The notes beneath the pieces are model-generated. The model saw only the letters and a list, made by a program, of their open reading frames with translations. It was not told where the DNA came from and ran no database searches. A program made the translations under genes and the position numbers. Below, in pieces: positions 44,979-57,300 of a stretch of 64,000 bases of DNA. Source of the stretch: Utricularia gibba (Eukaryota; Streptophyta; Magnoliopsida; Lamiales; Lentibulariaceae); contig NEEC01000019.1 of NCBI GenBank assembly GCA_002189035.1, forward strand, positions 992,001-1,056,000, written 5' to 3'. Position 1 is the stretch's first letter. Each line of letters starts with the position of its first letter.

Positions 44979-47900
44979 ATGCCCATCTTCCTCTTCCTCT
45001 TCCTCTTCTTCTTGGCGCTGTTGTTTGAGGCTGTGCTTGTGTCAGTTAAATGTGGTGTTCCTGATTGTTGTCATTCTTCCCAATCTGAGGAGTATGGAAA
45101 GAGCTCATACACAGAGTTCCATCAAATAAGCAAACAGTTCTGGGAGTTCAATCATGAGACCAGGTCATGGGTTCAGCTCAAGTTACCTTATGATCTCGTT
45201 TCCTGTCAGGCGGGTGGGTGTCAAGTGGTCGGATCGATCCGGGAAACCGGGCAAGATAAGTCCGATGATGAAGAAGAGGAAGATGGAATGAAGAAGAAGA
45301 AGAAGAGGAAGAAGAAGAAGGCGAAGAGAAGGTGTTGCAGTTTGACAAAAATGTCGGAAACATCGGTGTGGGTGACGGGGCAGAGTGGGTCGATATATGA
45401 GAGGTATTGGAATGGGGTGCAGTGGGTGATTGCTCCTCAGGGTTTGCAATCATCAGCTGGATATGCAATCTCTGTTTTCTACATCAATCACACAGTTCTT
45501 GCACTCACTCAGCCAGGTCTCCTGTATCAGGTAATCCATTCTCTAAACTGATCTTCAAGAAGTTTTGGCTCCAAGCTAGAAGCTAATTTCTGTATCAGAA
45601 ACTAAATATTGAACCAAGATGAAGTGGTAAATGATGTTATGGTACCTGAAATGGTAGCTGATGCTGTTTGAGAACTTGGTCTGGAAATGTAGTTGCAGCT
45701 GACAGAAGAGTCAGAATCTTTCTGGATTGAGTTGAAGCCTGAGATGGACAATGGAAGAAGCAACGAAACAGTGGACATTTCTGAAGTTCGCTTCTCTTCT
45801 GGAGCCATTTCCCAAGAGCTAGTGTGAGTGTGTGTGATTGCAAAGAAAACTGTAGCTGGGATGCTGAACACAGCTGTTTCTTTTGGGCAGGAACCTTCAC
45901 CTGTTAACAAAAACTGGACTCCTGATCCAACTACTAGCTCTCAATCCTCCAAGGTATGATTGATTGTCTTCCTGATACAATTAGAGCTCATTCGCATTTT
46001 AAGGGTCACCATCTCCTGATCCAGATTGGTGAATCACGGAAGGCCTCCAGGAGCAAACATTGTAGCAGTAACAGATGCATCAACATTTAGACCAGGCCTC
46101 CTGTTTGCTGTTAGGTGTGCTGCAACCACTTCATTTGAATGCTGTAAATATCAGGCATGCAAGCATTCACTTCATACTGTGTTGCAGTGATGCAGGGGAA
46201 CTGTATGAGCATGACCAGAAAACAAAGCCATCATGGAAAAAGCATATACTTACAGAAGAAACAGGGACCAGAGTGTCCCTATCATCTAATAAACCGTGCA
46301 GTGTGAAGGGATTATATGGAGTTCACACCGGATCGATCTTTCTTCTGACCAAGGCAAGTGGTACCTAAGCTTAGCTTCTGCTCATTTTTTTCACTCATCA
46401 ACGTTCAAAAAGAAAAAGAAAAACTGCTGTGTTGGTGATACATACTTGGGATCAGGAGGGAGAGTTGGTGGAAAGACGGTTGCAGCAGAGGAAGTGGAAA
46501 TGGATAGTTCATGGAAAGCCAAAAGGCCATGAGCTCACATCTATAACCTGCACTTACCAGGAGTCGCATGGAAACCCTGATTCTTTGTTTTTTACTACAG
46601 ACACGGGGTCTGTATACGAATATCACATTCCCATGGATACAGGGAATTCAAACAATCAGTATTATGATGAGAATTGGCTGAACCACGATCATCCAGCACA
46701 GGCAAAGGTTGCTCAATGCACATCAGGGCTACAGCTACTAGGAGGCAGAATGCTTTTTCCATTGGAAGATGGTCGGATCGGAGAGCTGCATTTTCCAGGA
46801 TATGGTGGGCAAAATACAGGCCCAAATTTACCCACTGGCAGCCGGAGGAAGTCCCAACTCAAATATGTTTGGTCTGTAATAGATGCTCCTGAAACAGAAG
46901 GGTGGAATGCTGAGTACTGCACTGAAGAACGAGGGCCTTCAAATTGCATTCAAGGAACCAAAGATGCAAACAACGAACTTTCATCATCTAGATGGAGAAA
47001 AGACAGCAAAACACAGCAGAATTACCTGCTACCTAGTCCCATTAGTGATGCGTTTTCTAGTCATGGAGAATCTTACAACACAGAAAGCCAGATATTCAAA
47101 CTCTTTCGACTGAGGCTGATTCAGGAACAAGCATCATTCTTGCTCATCTCAGAAAATGGCTTGACCCTAGAGTACCTGCACAGTGAAAACTTGAGGGTCT
47201 GGTTGAAGCATGATCCATCGAAGATGGTAGGCGCCCTTGGTTACCAAAATGGAAGTTTGTTTCTTGTTGATGAGCAGGGGAGCTTGCTCATGAGAGAAGG
47301 CGGAAGCTCTGAATCGTCCTGGATAAACTGTACAGCCTTGAAGAAAGGACGTCAGGTCATCGGTGGGCGACCCTGGGATGGTATACTGGGACAAGCGCCA
47401 AGAGCAACACCAGAAGATGCAGTTTTCTTCATCAGCAGAAGCGGGAGACTACTACAGTTCTCTGTATGCTGCGAATTTCTATTTTCCATTTCCTCTCTTG
47501 ATGGGGCTGATTAAATCCTCCCTTGTTAGGTGCAGGTACCATTGAAAAGGTTCAAATGGAAAGACTGCAAGAACCCACCAGGGACCAGAGTAGCATGCAT
47601 CATCGACCAGGAAATATTCAGAGAAAACATTGTCTTTGTCGTGGGCCGGAACGGGAGACTCTACCAGTACAACAAGATAACAGAGGTATGGCACGAGCAC
47701 TACCAATCACAGCACCTGGTTCTATCAACAACATCACTGGGAACGGCAAGCAGGCCAGCGGCTGAGTCATCACTTAGGGGTTCTCTTTTCATGCTGTCCA
47801 ACGAAGGGAGGTTGGTGGAGTACAAGTGGAGCACCGCAGAGGGATGGAACTGGATAGAACATGGCACTCCAGGGGTAAATGTGAAGCTGGTTGGAGCGCC

Positions 47901-48479
47901 AGGGCCATGCTTCGGAGGAAGTCAACTGTTCTTGGTTGGGTCTGATGGGAATGTGCATCTCCGGGTAATGGATCAAGGGGAATGGAGATGGAGCAACTTT
48001 GGATTCCCAGATGATGATTACGAAACACTCCATGAAGAGCTAGATGGGATTCAGACCAAGTTTCATCGAGGCCTGCAAGGAGATGATGAAAGCTCTCTTT
48101 ATGAATATTGTCAGCCCAAGGTACAAGATTCACACAACACACATATGACACATGAATAAACTTGCTGTAATGGGGATAGCTGGCCTCTGTACAGGTCGCA
48201 TCAACTCGACCCATATCGTTTTCAGAAGATGCTGTCATATTTGAGCTGCGAGATGGAAGAGTAAGTCATGTTAGCATTCCATTAAGAAAGTAAAGATATT
48301 GATCACAATGACCTTGTCTTGGATTTTATTGCACTAGACTCACCAAAGAACTGATCAAAAGTTAATTGCAGCTGGCAGAAGTGAAGCAGGTGGCTGAAAA
48401 AAAATGGCAATGGGCACGAATAATCGCAACTCCGGACAGCTTATGTCGAGCAAGTTCCCGTGCATCATCGGTGTTGTAA
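44979..48479 (+). CDS. Predicted secreted beta-propeller-like protein (924 aa), function unknown
   Basis: Nine exons in phase: 44979-45530, 45693-45823, 45891-45953, 46025-46114, 46188-46353, 46456-47463, 47530-48120, 48195-48260 and 48372-48479. The N-terminus MPIFLFLFLFFLALLFEAV is a strong signal peptide or membrane anchor. The rest carries at least nine copies of a loose repeat, Gly-x-hydrophobic-x-Glu followed by a Trp-rich strand: GSIYERYWNGVQWVIAP, GELYEHDQKTKPSWKKH, GSVYEYHIP, GLTLEYLHSENLRVWLK, GSLLMREGGSSESSWIN, GRLYQYNKITEVWHEHY, GRLVEYKWSTAEGWNWI, GNVHLRVMDQGEWRWSN and GRLAEVKQVAEKKWQWA. This resembles tectonin- or fucose-lectin-type propellers; I know plant homologues exist but no established function. 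A strongly acidic then lysine-rich segment (about residues 88-112) interrupts the first repeat region. The fifth intron has a GC donor (AAG|GCAAGT). It is convergent with the Y14 gene. Confidence 0.83.
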
Positions 48480-48896
48480 AGTTTCGTGCAGCCGAGGTCC
48501 CAGGACATGGTACCAGAATGCAGAATGAACTAGTCTACACATGCATTCAGAAGCATGTTTGTACAGCAGCTGACTACATAAGTTTACGGCTTATTACAGG
48601 TTTGCTCATAACCGGATTTCCAAGAATTGTCAAGAAGCAGAAAGAATGATGTGCGAGAAACATGCATGACCCATGAAGAACACAGTCTTCAGGAAGGTTC
48701 TCACATAACATTCACCATCAAACTCAAAATAAAGCACATCCCTTCATACATATAGCCAAGCATAGAATCTGTGTTTCGAAGAAGAAGATGTAAAAGGCAT
48801 AAGCACGATGAGGCCTTAGAAACCAATCAACCATTACAATGATTTCATTAGCAGCATTCCTAAAAATACATAAAGGCCTGTATCATGCCATCAACT
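48480..48896. other. Convergent 3' region, propeller gene / Y14
   Basis: Short spacer with both 3' untranslated regions; no further feature. Confidence 0.6.
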
Positions 48897-50320
48897 CTAA
48901 AATCTCCTCCTTGGGCTCCTGGAGCGACGACCCCGCGGTGATCTGCACGTGAAACACAACATAAAAAAAAATTAAGATAGTGCTCTAGGACCATTAACAC
49001 ATGTTCCTAGAAGGGACTTCAAAAGGTTCCATCACTACTTACTGACAAGAAAAGAAAGGAATATTTTTCTAATGGGAGTTCCCCACCGCCCTTCATCAAG
49101 TAATAATCATTACGAGATGCTTTTATCATGAACATAAGCATTAGCACACAACACAAATAAATCTTATGACACATCATACCTCCTTGTGTTTCTCCTGCGA
49201 AATGGACCCTTGCTGAATGCCCAGGCAACGTTTATTATCTGAGTGAGCAGCTCACTTCCATTCAATTCATCTACAGCTTTTTGTGCCTCCTCAAAATTCT
49301 CATACTCAATTAGAGCATAGCCCTGAAGAGGAACACACAGACAAAAGCATGATAAGGGGATGCCAAGAGAAATTGGAGTATTTTTAAAGATAGGATCATA
49401 CACATACTAACTATTTCAAGAAACTAGTGCCTATGCTTGGAATACAAGCATTTCTTGGAAATTGAACCCATGCCCAAGAATATTCAGAATTAAAAATGAA
49501 ACCAAAGCATAATAGAGGATAATGAGCAACCAGAAAAAGCAAGCAGTTATTTGAAGATACATTCTTATTTTTCGCTAAAAACTCACTACTATTCCACTGA
49601 AAACTTCACCTAATACATCACAAGAACACTATCGCAAGACTACATATTTCCCTCGAAAACACTGATAACTACCTTTGCGAACTTCACCAGAAATTACGCA
49701 CACGACTCAATATAAATAAATTACGATGTTTACCTTGACAAATCCAGTACGTCGATCGAGATTCAAGTGTAAATTCTTTATCTCACCATATTCACCAAAT
49801 GCGTTCAGCAGATCATCCTCCTGCGCCTCTTCATGAACCCCAGTGACAAGAATAATCCATCCTTCAATAGCTTCACATAAGAAAATATAAACAAGTCAAA
49901 TGCACTAGTTACAAGCTAGAGAGATATTTGTCCGACAGCGCATCGTCCAAGACAAGGGAACCGTAAGCCTTGAACATCTAATCGGGTTCTAAATCCCTAA
50001 AACCGCATTTTACCCTGGATTTTGCAAGACTAAACTATCCAACTCACATCGTTCTGGTCCTGGGCCGCCCTCTGAGTCAATAGATTCAAATCTAGCATTC
50101 ATGCGAGCATTACGGTCCTCCTCTGCAGCGTTCTCATCTCTAAAACCACGACCCTTGGTCTTCCTTACGCCCAAAGACACGCCACCGCCAGCTACGGCGG
50201 ACTTTAGGCGTGGAACCTGTGCCCCACGCGCTGCATTGGGGAACCATCGCCGATATCCTCGTCCATGAGGTCATCATCCTCCGGCTCAAAATCAACCGCT
50301 TCCGCTTCTGTGTTCGCCAT
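48897..50320 (-). CDS. Y14: Exon-junction complex RNA-binding protein Y14 (RBM8A), one frameshift
   Basis: Y14 pairs with MAGO in the exon-junction complex and acts in mRNA localisation and decay. Four exons: 50048-50320, 49734-49870, 49181-49322 and 48897-48942. The N-terminus [20 protein letters not shown] is the family signature. The single RRM is complete: [64 protein letters not shown], then [17 protein letters not shown]. The tail [14 protein letters not shown] is the usual Arg/Ser end. The frame shifts in exon 1 at a CCCC run (GGGG on the plus strand, 50238-50241): one base appears missing between DIGDGSP and the continuation [21 protein letters not shown]14 is essential and usually single-copy, so a sequencing or assembly error is my preferred explanation. 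Confidence 0.9.
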
Positions 50321-51116
50321 GCCTCCAAGCCCTAATCCTCGAATCTCCGCCAGTCGTTCGAACTAGGGCTTTGCTCTTTGGATTAAATACCACGGTCTCC
50401 TATTTTCTATTGGGTCGGGCCGGTTAAAAGAAAAACGGGATAAATAAAAAAATGGTAAATTTTTAGAAAATTATTTGTTCCCAAAAATCTGCAGGATCAA
50501 TTCTGCAAGACCCGCGTAGATGACTTATTTCGCCGGTGGTCGCTCTCACCGGAGCACCACCTTGCGCGGAAGCTCTGTTGTTCAATCCGTCGCATAAATT
50601 TGACGCCGTCATTTCTGTCTCCACGTTATTGCTTAGTTCCATGGATCCCAATTTTGGGTTTAGCTCGCCGTCCTTAGGCGCTCTTCGAAGCCCGCCACAG
50701 GGTTATCGCGGCCGCCGAGGTTGGTCAAGCGACGGCAGCCATTACATGGAAACCGCAACGGCAGACACATCATCTTCAGAGTCACTTTTTATACATGCTA
50801 ACCGATGCGGTGGCTGCTCCAGATTGGGATCAGCATGCTGGGGAGTTGAGCATGGGCTCGGGCTGTTTGTATGCAAAAATGAAATTGATTTATTAGTTTC
50901 GATCCCTTGATTTCATCGATTCTACATGAATTGAAACTGCAGTTTCCTGGTTCCAAATACCACAAACCGGCCCAAACCGTACATTTTGGTTCGAACTGAT
51001 TACAACTCTAGGCCATACTGCATATAAAGATTAGGCAATAAGCCGTTGAAACAAATATACAATCAAACCATTCTCACAAAGGGTCAAGGTAACAGCTAGC
51101 GATAAGCACAAAGCCC
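50321..51116. other. Intergenic, Y14 promoter / THUMP 3' side
   Basis: No supported gene. A 90-codon open stretch from 50641 (MDPNFGFSSPSLGALRSPPQ) has no domain and is not called. Confidence 0.5.
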
Positions 51117-52948
51117 TCATTGATCTGGGGAGGTAAGCTGCCTTATGTTGTACTTGGCCAGCTCCTTGTACTTCTCCACAACTCCAATTAAGCAGAGAGT
51201 CTGTAGACACAAAACAGCAAATGAATAAATGTATGTATACTAATGCATTCTTGAACTCTAATTCTGTTCACAATGATAAACATGGTAGCCATTTCTATAG
51301 AGAAATTTCTCAAACTTTCACAGTTTGGGAGGAGTATTTTTAAAAACAAGTGAAACATGCAGTTATTCCTGCAGGATTGGTTTTAAGAGAATTCCTATGG
51401 TATAAAGTTGCGTACCTTGATAATCTGAACTGTGATGTGGATATCAGGTTTCTCTAGATCAACTTTGTGGATAGATGGAACAGATTTGGCGACAGCATCT
51501 ATTACCTTGGACCGTTCGACTCCAGTATTGGCACGAGCATCATATAACACTGCAAACTGAAATTTAAGACAGTGATCAACACGCAGATGCTTTGTCACAC
51601 CAAAAGTGTTTTCATGAAAAGGGTGAGTAAGCACTTGGGATAGAAGGATCTAGACCTGTAACTTGCTAACTAAAATTACCTACCTTATGAGGTGTATCAG
51701 TTTCTTCAGGGAAGTACTTCATGATCAAGGGCTTGATAGCCCGTTTGATTTCATCCTCTGATGTGTAGCATGTTATTTCAACTGGAAGAAGTCGCAATAA
51801 AAACCTGATGAAACACACTTTTCAGTCATCTGATGCATGAAGTTGCACTACAAAGATAACCAGTTAAGAACCTTGAAACATGCTTTTTAGTTGAAGCAAG
51901 AGAAGTCATCATGTGTTGGACAACATCTTTTGGCCCAGGATCTCCTTCCTTCTTGGACATTTGTATAAAAATGACACCGTTACAACCAGTGTCTAGCCTT
52001 GCAAAACGTCTCTGCTTAACAAGAGAGCAATCATATCTCGCTTCAGTCAAATGTTCTCAAACGGTCAACAAATAATTGGGGTAATGACAGCACCTTGCTC
52101 CTATCTCCCATTTCAGCCAGCTCTGCCTCGATTAACTTGTCAACAGACTTGTGCTCATCCTTTTCCGTCTGCTCTTGTTCCACATGTTGTTTCTTTACCG
52201 GAGGCTCAACTGCATCAGCATCCTGGTTCTTAGATTCCTCAGTCAGCACTTGGTTTTGTTCACTGTTTACATCAAGTTCCGATACACCATCTTTTGAACT
52301 AAAGTCTTCAGTTTGCTCCTTAGTATCTGTATGAGCATTATTCGTGTCTCCCTCATCATCATCATCGCTGCTGGAAGAGTCAGAGTATGTGAATTTGGTT
52401 ACTTTGTTCACAGACTTTTTAGGGAGTCCTGCCTGCCCAAATATTGACTCCGAGCTTCCCACAAGTTCTTCATAAAACTGGAACAAACCCGTACACAACA
52501 GCTCTTTACTTCATTCAAACAACAACAAAGAAATTCATTGAATGATGACTTAAAACACGAAATTCACATTCCATTAATTGAAAAAAAAAAGTAACTGGAC
52601 GAGAAATTACCTACCACCCAAAGGCTTCGTCTTTGCAAAAAATTTACAAAAAGCCCAAAAATATTTATCCACTTACAGATTCGATCACGTTGATAGCTTC
52701 ATGGCAAGCCCTACTTTCTCTCCCACCTTCACACGTGATGAAGAAGCCTTCAATACCTGGTCGCAATGGATACGCACCCTTTTTCACCGGCTTCTGAAAA
52801 GAGCAAACAGGATCAAAACGCGGAGCAATTTGAATAAGTTCACCAGCAACGAAAAGTGGTTGGGAATCACATTGTACGGCAGGTAGTGCTTTCTTTTCTT
52901 GCTGTTTTTTCCGGAATTACCCGTCTTCACTTTATTCTCCGTCGCCAT
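51117..52948 (-). CDS. THUMP-domain protein (THUMPD1/TAN1-like)
   Basis: Family members bind tRNA and assist the acetyltransferase NAT10/Kre33 in making N4-acetylcytidine at tRNA position 12. Exons at about 52877-52948 (MATENKVKTGNSGKNSKKRK), 52680-52793 (KPVKKGAYPLQPGIEGFFIT, CEGGRESRACHEAINVIE), 52092-52478 (FYEELVGSSESIFGQAGLPK and an acidic Ser/Asp/Glu-rich linker), 51871-52018 (RRFARLDTGCNGVIFIQMSK), 51685-51806 (LLRLLPVEITCYTSEDEIKR), 51417-51558 (FAVLYDARANTGVERSKVID) and 51117-51199 (ELAKYNIRQLTSPDQ, stop). The THUMP domain covers the last four exons. The order and key phrases (PVEITCY, KFAVLYDARANTG) match plant and animal homologues. I saw no break in frame. Start ATG is 52946-52948. 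Confidence 0.9.
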
Positions 52949-54375
52949 TGAAACTCCACACCCGCGAGCTGCACCTCCACGAACTTTATGCTTGGAAACC
53001 ACTCCCAAGGCGGAAGGTTTTTCGAAAACCGCTCTCTAACTAAATAAGAGGTACCAGGCCCAATATCAAGTGGCCTCCCTTAACGGGCCACGCTACAACA
53101 CATTCAAGCCCAATATGACTTTCTCTACTTTTTCTCTTTTGATATTTATACATTAGGGAATATTGCTGAAGCGTTGAAGCCCTAGCTACATGAAGAGAGT
53201 AGTATGTTTAAAATATTTAAAGGAGTGTTTTGAAAAATTTTTGAATGTTGTTTTTGCTTTTGAAAAAATAAAAAATAGAAGTAAAATTTTTTTATAAGAA
53301 ATATAAACAGAAATAATGTGTTTTGAAAAAAATTATGGAAACAAAAATATTTTTAAAAATAAAAATTACAAGTAAAATTAGTTATTTTCTGATTCATTTT
53401 TAATTAAATCAAAAATAGAAATAAAAATAAAAAAGACTCTATATAAAATTATTTTCAATTAAAACAAAAATAAAAACAGTGACAAAAAATTTTCTAAAAC
53501 ACAATTTAATTGCAAACAACTTGTGAAGCCATTTATTTGTTGAAAGGATCATCAAAATATCCAAACCAAACAAAAAGAGATGGTTTTAATAGAGAGATCA
53601 AACAGCCATCAGCCTGTTTGAGATCATAAAGAGATTGTTTTAAAAGACAAAAACATGTCATGTGATTGCATCTTATGTGTGGACTGGGGGTTGGGCCTCC
53701 CAGATAGTTTGCTTTGGATCTTGCAATTTACACTGAAAAGCATTTTGCACAGTAACAATGAAGCATCCTCTCCATGCAGAAATCAAACTCTTGTAATGCT
53801 CAATAGTCCAGTCCACACACAGAAGTTTCAAGATCAAGACCATTGACAATCGCCCCAAAAAATGTAGACACAAAATAATGCTGGGAAGGAAGCTCCATCG
53901 AGTTTCTCGATGGTTCACAAATTTTCTAAAGAGAAGGGGAACGAAACAAGTAATCTTGTACCTGCAGACAGCTTATGCATGGTGTGCCCATATCTGTGGG
54001 GGTCACCAGCTTCATATCCTGACAAGTTCCATGACTTTGCACACAGAGGTGTCAGGGCAGGGGCAACACAAGTGCTTGTTATTTACACCAGACAATAGGC
54101 CTGAGCCAGAGAAATTTCGGAAAGCAGGAAGGACCAAGAGAAGGATCATGCCTCTGGAATTTACAAGAAGGGTGACCGCAGAGTCCATCAAGAATTTACA
54201 TTTCTCACCTTCCACCACTCCATCTTCAAGCCAAGAATCTTGCGGGGTTAACGATGAAACCAAGTGAAGCACACACTACGAAGTCCTCCCATGGAAAGCT
54301 TCTCTACAAACGGAGGTTGCAAACTACCTGAATGAAGTTGGAGTGAAGGGCCAGTTATCTGAAATTTGTTAAATG
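52949..54375. other. Intergenic, THUMP promoter / PRAF 3' side
   Basis: 53160-53520 is strongly AT-rich. 53640-54300 is of near-coding composition but gives no recognisable protein on either strand. A short perfect hairpin (CCATCGAG-TTT-CTCGATGG) lies at 53895-53913, and a 12-base inverted pair (TGTGTGGACTGG) occurs at about 53679 and 53809. No gene called. Confidence 0.5.
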
Positions 54376-57300
54376 TTAATGAGGGATGTCCTCCCTTCCA
54401 GCTCCCATGTTGGACTTGTCAAGCATCCGAATATTGTACTGTTCGTATACTCTTGTTCGGTTCTCTGACCACCATTGTTCTGCTTGCTTCTCACTAAACC
54501 GTTTACGGCTGCATCAAACAATGGGACAACAGTATAGTTTAAGTTCACTTGTCACCAAAGAGTTGCTTATTAGAATCAAGTAGGGTAGGGTTATGATCCA
54601 TACAAGTGGTCCTAGAATGTGTTAGAACACTAACTTCAATGATTAAAAGAAGAGTAAATAGCATAGAGAATGCCCAAAGCACAATTAAACTGAATTTAGT
54701 TAAGACCAACAGACCTGAAACGAACTCTTTTCAAATCTTTGAACCCTCCAGGTAATAAGCTAAGAGTAATATATACACCAGGTTCATCATGTTCAACCCA
54801 TTCATTTTCACTGCGTGGATCACCTTCCTCAGTTTTAATATTTCCATTCTGCATAGCTTCTGCCATAACTGGTTTGGCTGGAACTAAAGCGTTACTGGTT
54901 GCAGTGCTGTGACCATTAGGTTGTATCAGATTCTTTGATTCACAATGCTCCAGATTTTCCACAGGTAGCTGAGCATTTACTCGATCAACAACACCCGCAG
55001 GTTGATTGGGCGAGGATTCAAAAGAACTCAAGAGAGAGGATTTGGTGTTTCTAGCTGAACCCACAGGAAGTTTTTCCGCCATTTCCTTCAGCTGAAAGAA
55101 GAGATTTACGTCAGCATCGGTAGCCAATGCATTGGGAGTATCATCAATCACCGAGTGACCCCAAAAACACTCTGAACAGTAAACAGATATACTTAAAAAT
55201 TTAGGCAGTTAAAAAAAATCAAAACGTCAATTATTTACGGATTTTTTAATGGGCACGTTGATTCTTTTCCACGCTTTCCTAAGATATGGAATCAATGATG
55301 GGAACTTAGTGAAAAATATAGGAAGAGTTTGGGCATCAATCACTTCAGTTAAAGATACAAGGTAGAACACAGGCATCAGCTTCTCTGCAGTTCCCACGCC
55401 AAACAGCAAATAAAAGTTTCCATCGCTTTTCGAGTCATAGCTTAATGTTGATGATGATGGTTTACCAAGAATATACAAAATAAATAAATTATTGCTATTT
55501 CAGGTTTCAAACTTTGGTAAAATATGTTGCCTGTTTGTCCACTACAAAAAACAATAACCGATTTTTTCTAGTCCAAGAAGCGCAGGTAATCCAGCACCCT
55601 CACAATTCATGGGATGGAGAAACACAATAATTTTTCTTACCTGTGCTGTAAGTGACTTAATAACTTCTTTTGCAACTTTGCATTTGGCAGACTCCTCGCC
55701 AGCAATTGTAATTGCCTCCTTCAGTTGTTTTGTTGTTCTTTCTAGCTCCAACTCATGATGTTGAGCCTTGCGTGTAAGATTATCCACCTGTTCTTGGTGA
55801 AGGGTGACAAACATGATTCACTATGATATGCGTATGCCAAATCATGGACAAAAGATAACAATCAAACAAAGCTATCCAATCTTAAGGCATTTTTAGCTAA
55901 AACAACAATTAGTTGCAGATACTTTTCCACCTCAAATGCATATGCTTCAAAAAGCGCACTTAGTCAACAAGTGAAGCAATACACCAATAACTGAGATTGA
56001 GAAAAGGAATAACAACAATAGAGAAGCAACATTCCAATGAATAAGCATCCAGTCTCTGAAATCAATGCCATTAGCCTACATTCCAACAAGAAAAAACAGT
56101 ACCTGTGCTCTTAAATTTATAATTTCCTGTGTAAGGCTATCATTAGTCGATTTCTCATTGTCCACAGCAAGCTTAGGAGACATGAGACCACCCAAAGTTG
56201 GAGTTGGGGTGGTAGAACGAAGAGGACTCGACCGTCTTGATATCGGTGATGTTGCCCGAGAAACAATCCTTGATCCAGGAACCGAAGCTGAGAAAAATTT
56301 CTTGGATGATCCAAATAATGGGTTGAGAGATTTCGGCATACTGCTGGGGTCCTGTTGAGGGTCTCCATTCGAGAATGGGGATACAAGACTACTACTGGGT
56401 TCTAGTTTTTTGTTCCTCTTTGGAAACTGGGTATCTGTTTGCTTAAAAGAATCCAATGTAGAAAACCTGGGTAGCTGCAAACGAGATTTGGTATCCATCT
56501 TATCATCTTTGTCTGTCAAATCATTTATCCCAACATTTTTCCGTCCATGCCTGCTCATAGATGAATGAGATGATGAGTCAATTTCAATAGCTTTCTTCAA
56601 TTTGTTGAAACAATTCTCACAAACACGGTATGACTTGTTAGGATTTGGGGCCATTGATGCCCCAAGCGACTTCTTGTTGCTGCATGCATGACAAAATACT
56701 AGTCCACAATTGTAACAGTTATGACGTTTTCTTTTGAAATTAAATTGCAGATGGCAACCAGAACATATAGACTGATCAAGCCCAGAGACCCATTTATGAA
56801 GGCAGATAGCAGCAGTGAAACTGCGACCACAAACAACACTCTTCACTTGCTTGTCCTTCAAAGCTTCCACTAAAGTTGGAGAATTTCTGCCTTCAACATC
56901 CCCATGACCCAATCTACCGTTTGCTCCCTTCCCCCATGTATAAACCTCGGCTCTGGAAGTCAACACTGCAACATGATAGGCACCACAAGCTATCTCTTCC
57001 ACCATACTCCTCCCAAGTTTCCCTTCCACACGACATGGGAGTTTTCCATCAGCCTGAGGATTGCCCAGCTGCCCATAAACTTGACTTCCCATTGCGTACA
57101 CCTGCCCAGATGTTGTAAGAGCAACTGTAAGGCTATCTCCACAAGCAACCTGGCAAAAGTTTGGTTCTACGAGAGCAGCAACACATGTTGGGACAAGTTT
57201 TGATTCCTTGTCACCATGACCAAGACGATATTTGTCACCATCACCCCATGTAAAAAGCTTTCCTGATGAGCAGTTACTGGAATTTGAGCTGCCAACCATA

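Noticed and set aside
50536-50910. 124-codon open stretch on the plus strand
   Set aside because: No domain or splice context; composition not convincing beyond the first 40 codons.
53895-53913. Perfect 8-bp hairpin CCATCGAG-TTT-CTCGATGG
   Set aside because: No T-run follows and no small RNA context is seen; plants do not use such hairpins as terminators. A microRNA precursor would need a much longer stem.
53878-54267. 129-codon open stretch on the plus strand
   Set aside because: No recognisable domain, no neighbouring exons, and no conserved-looking composition; more likely chance or a transcript end.
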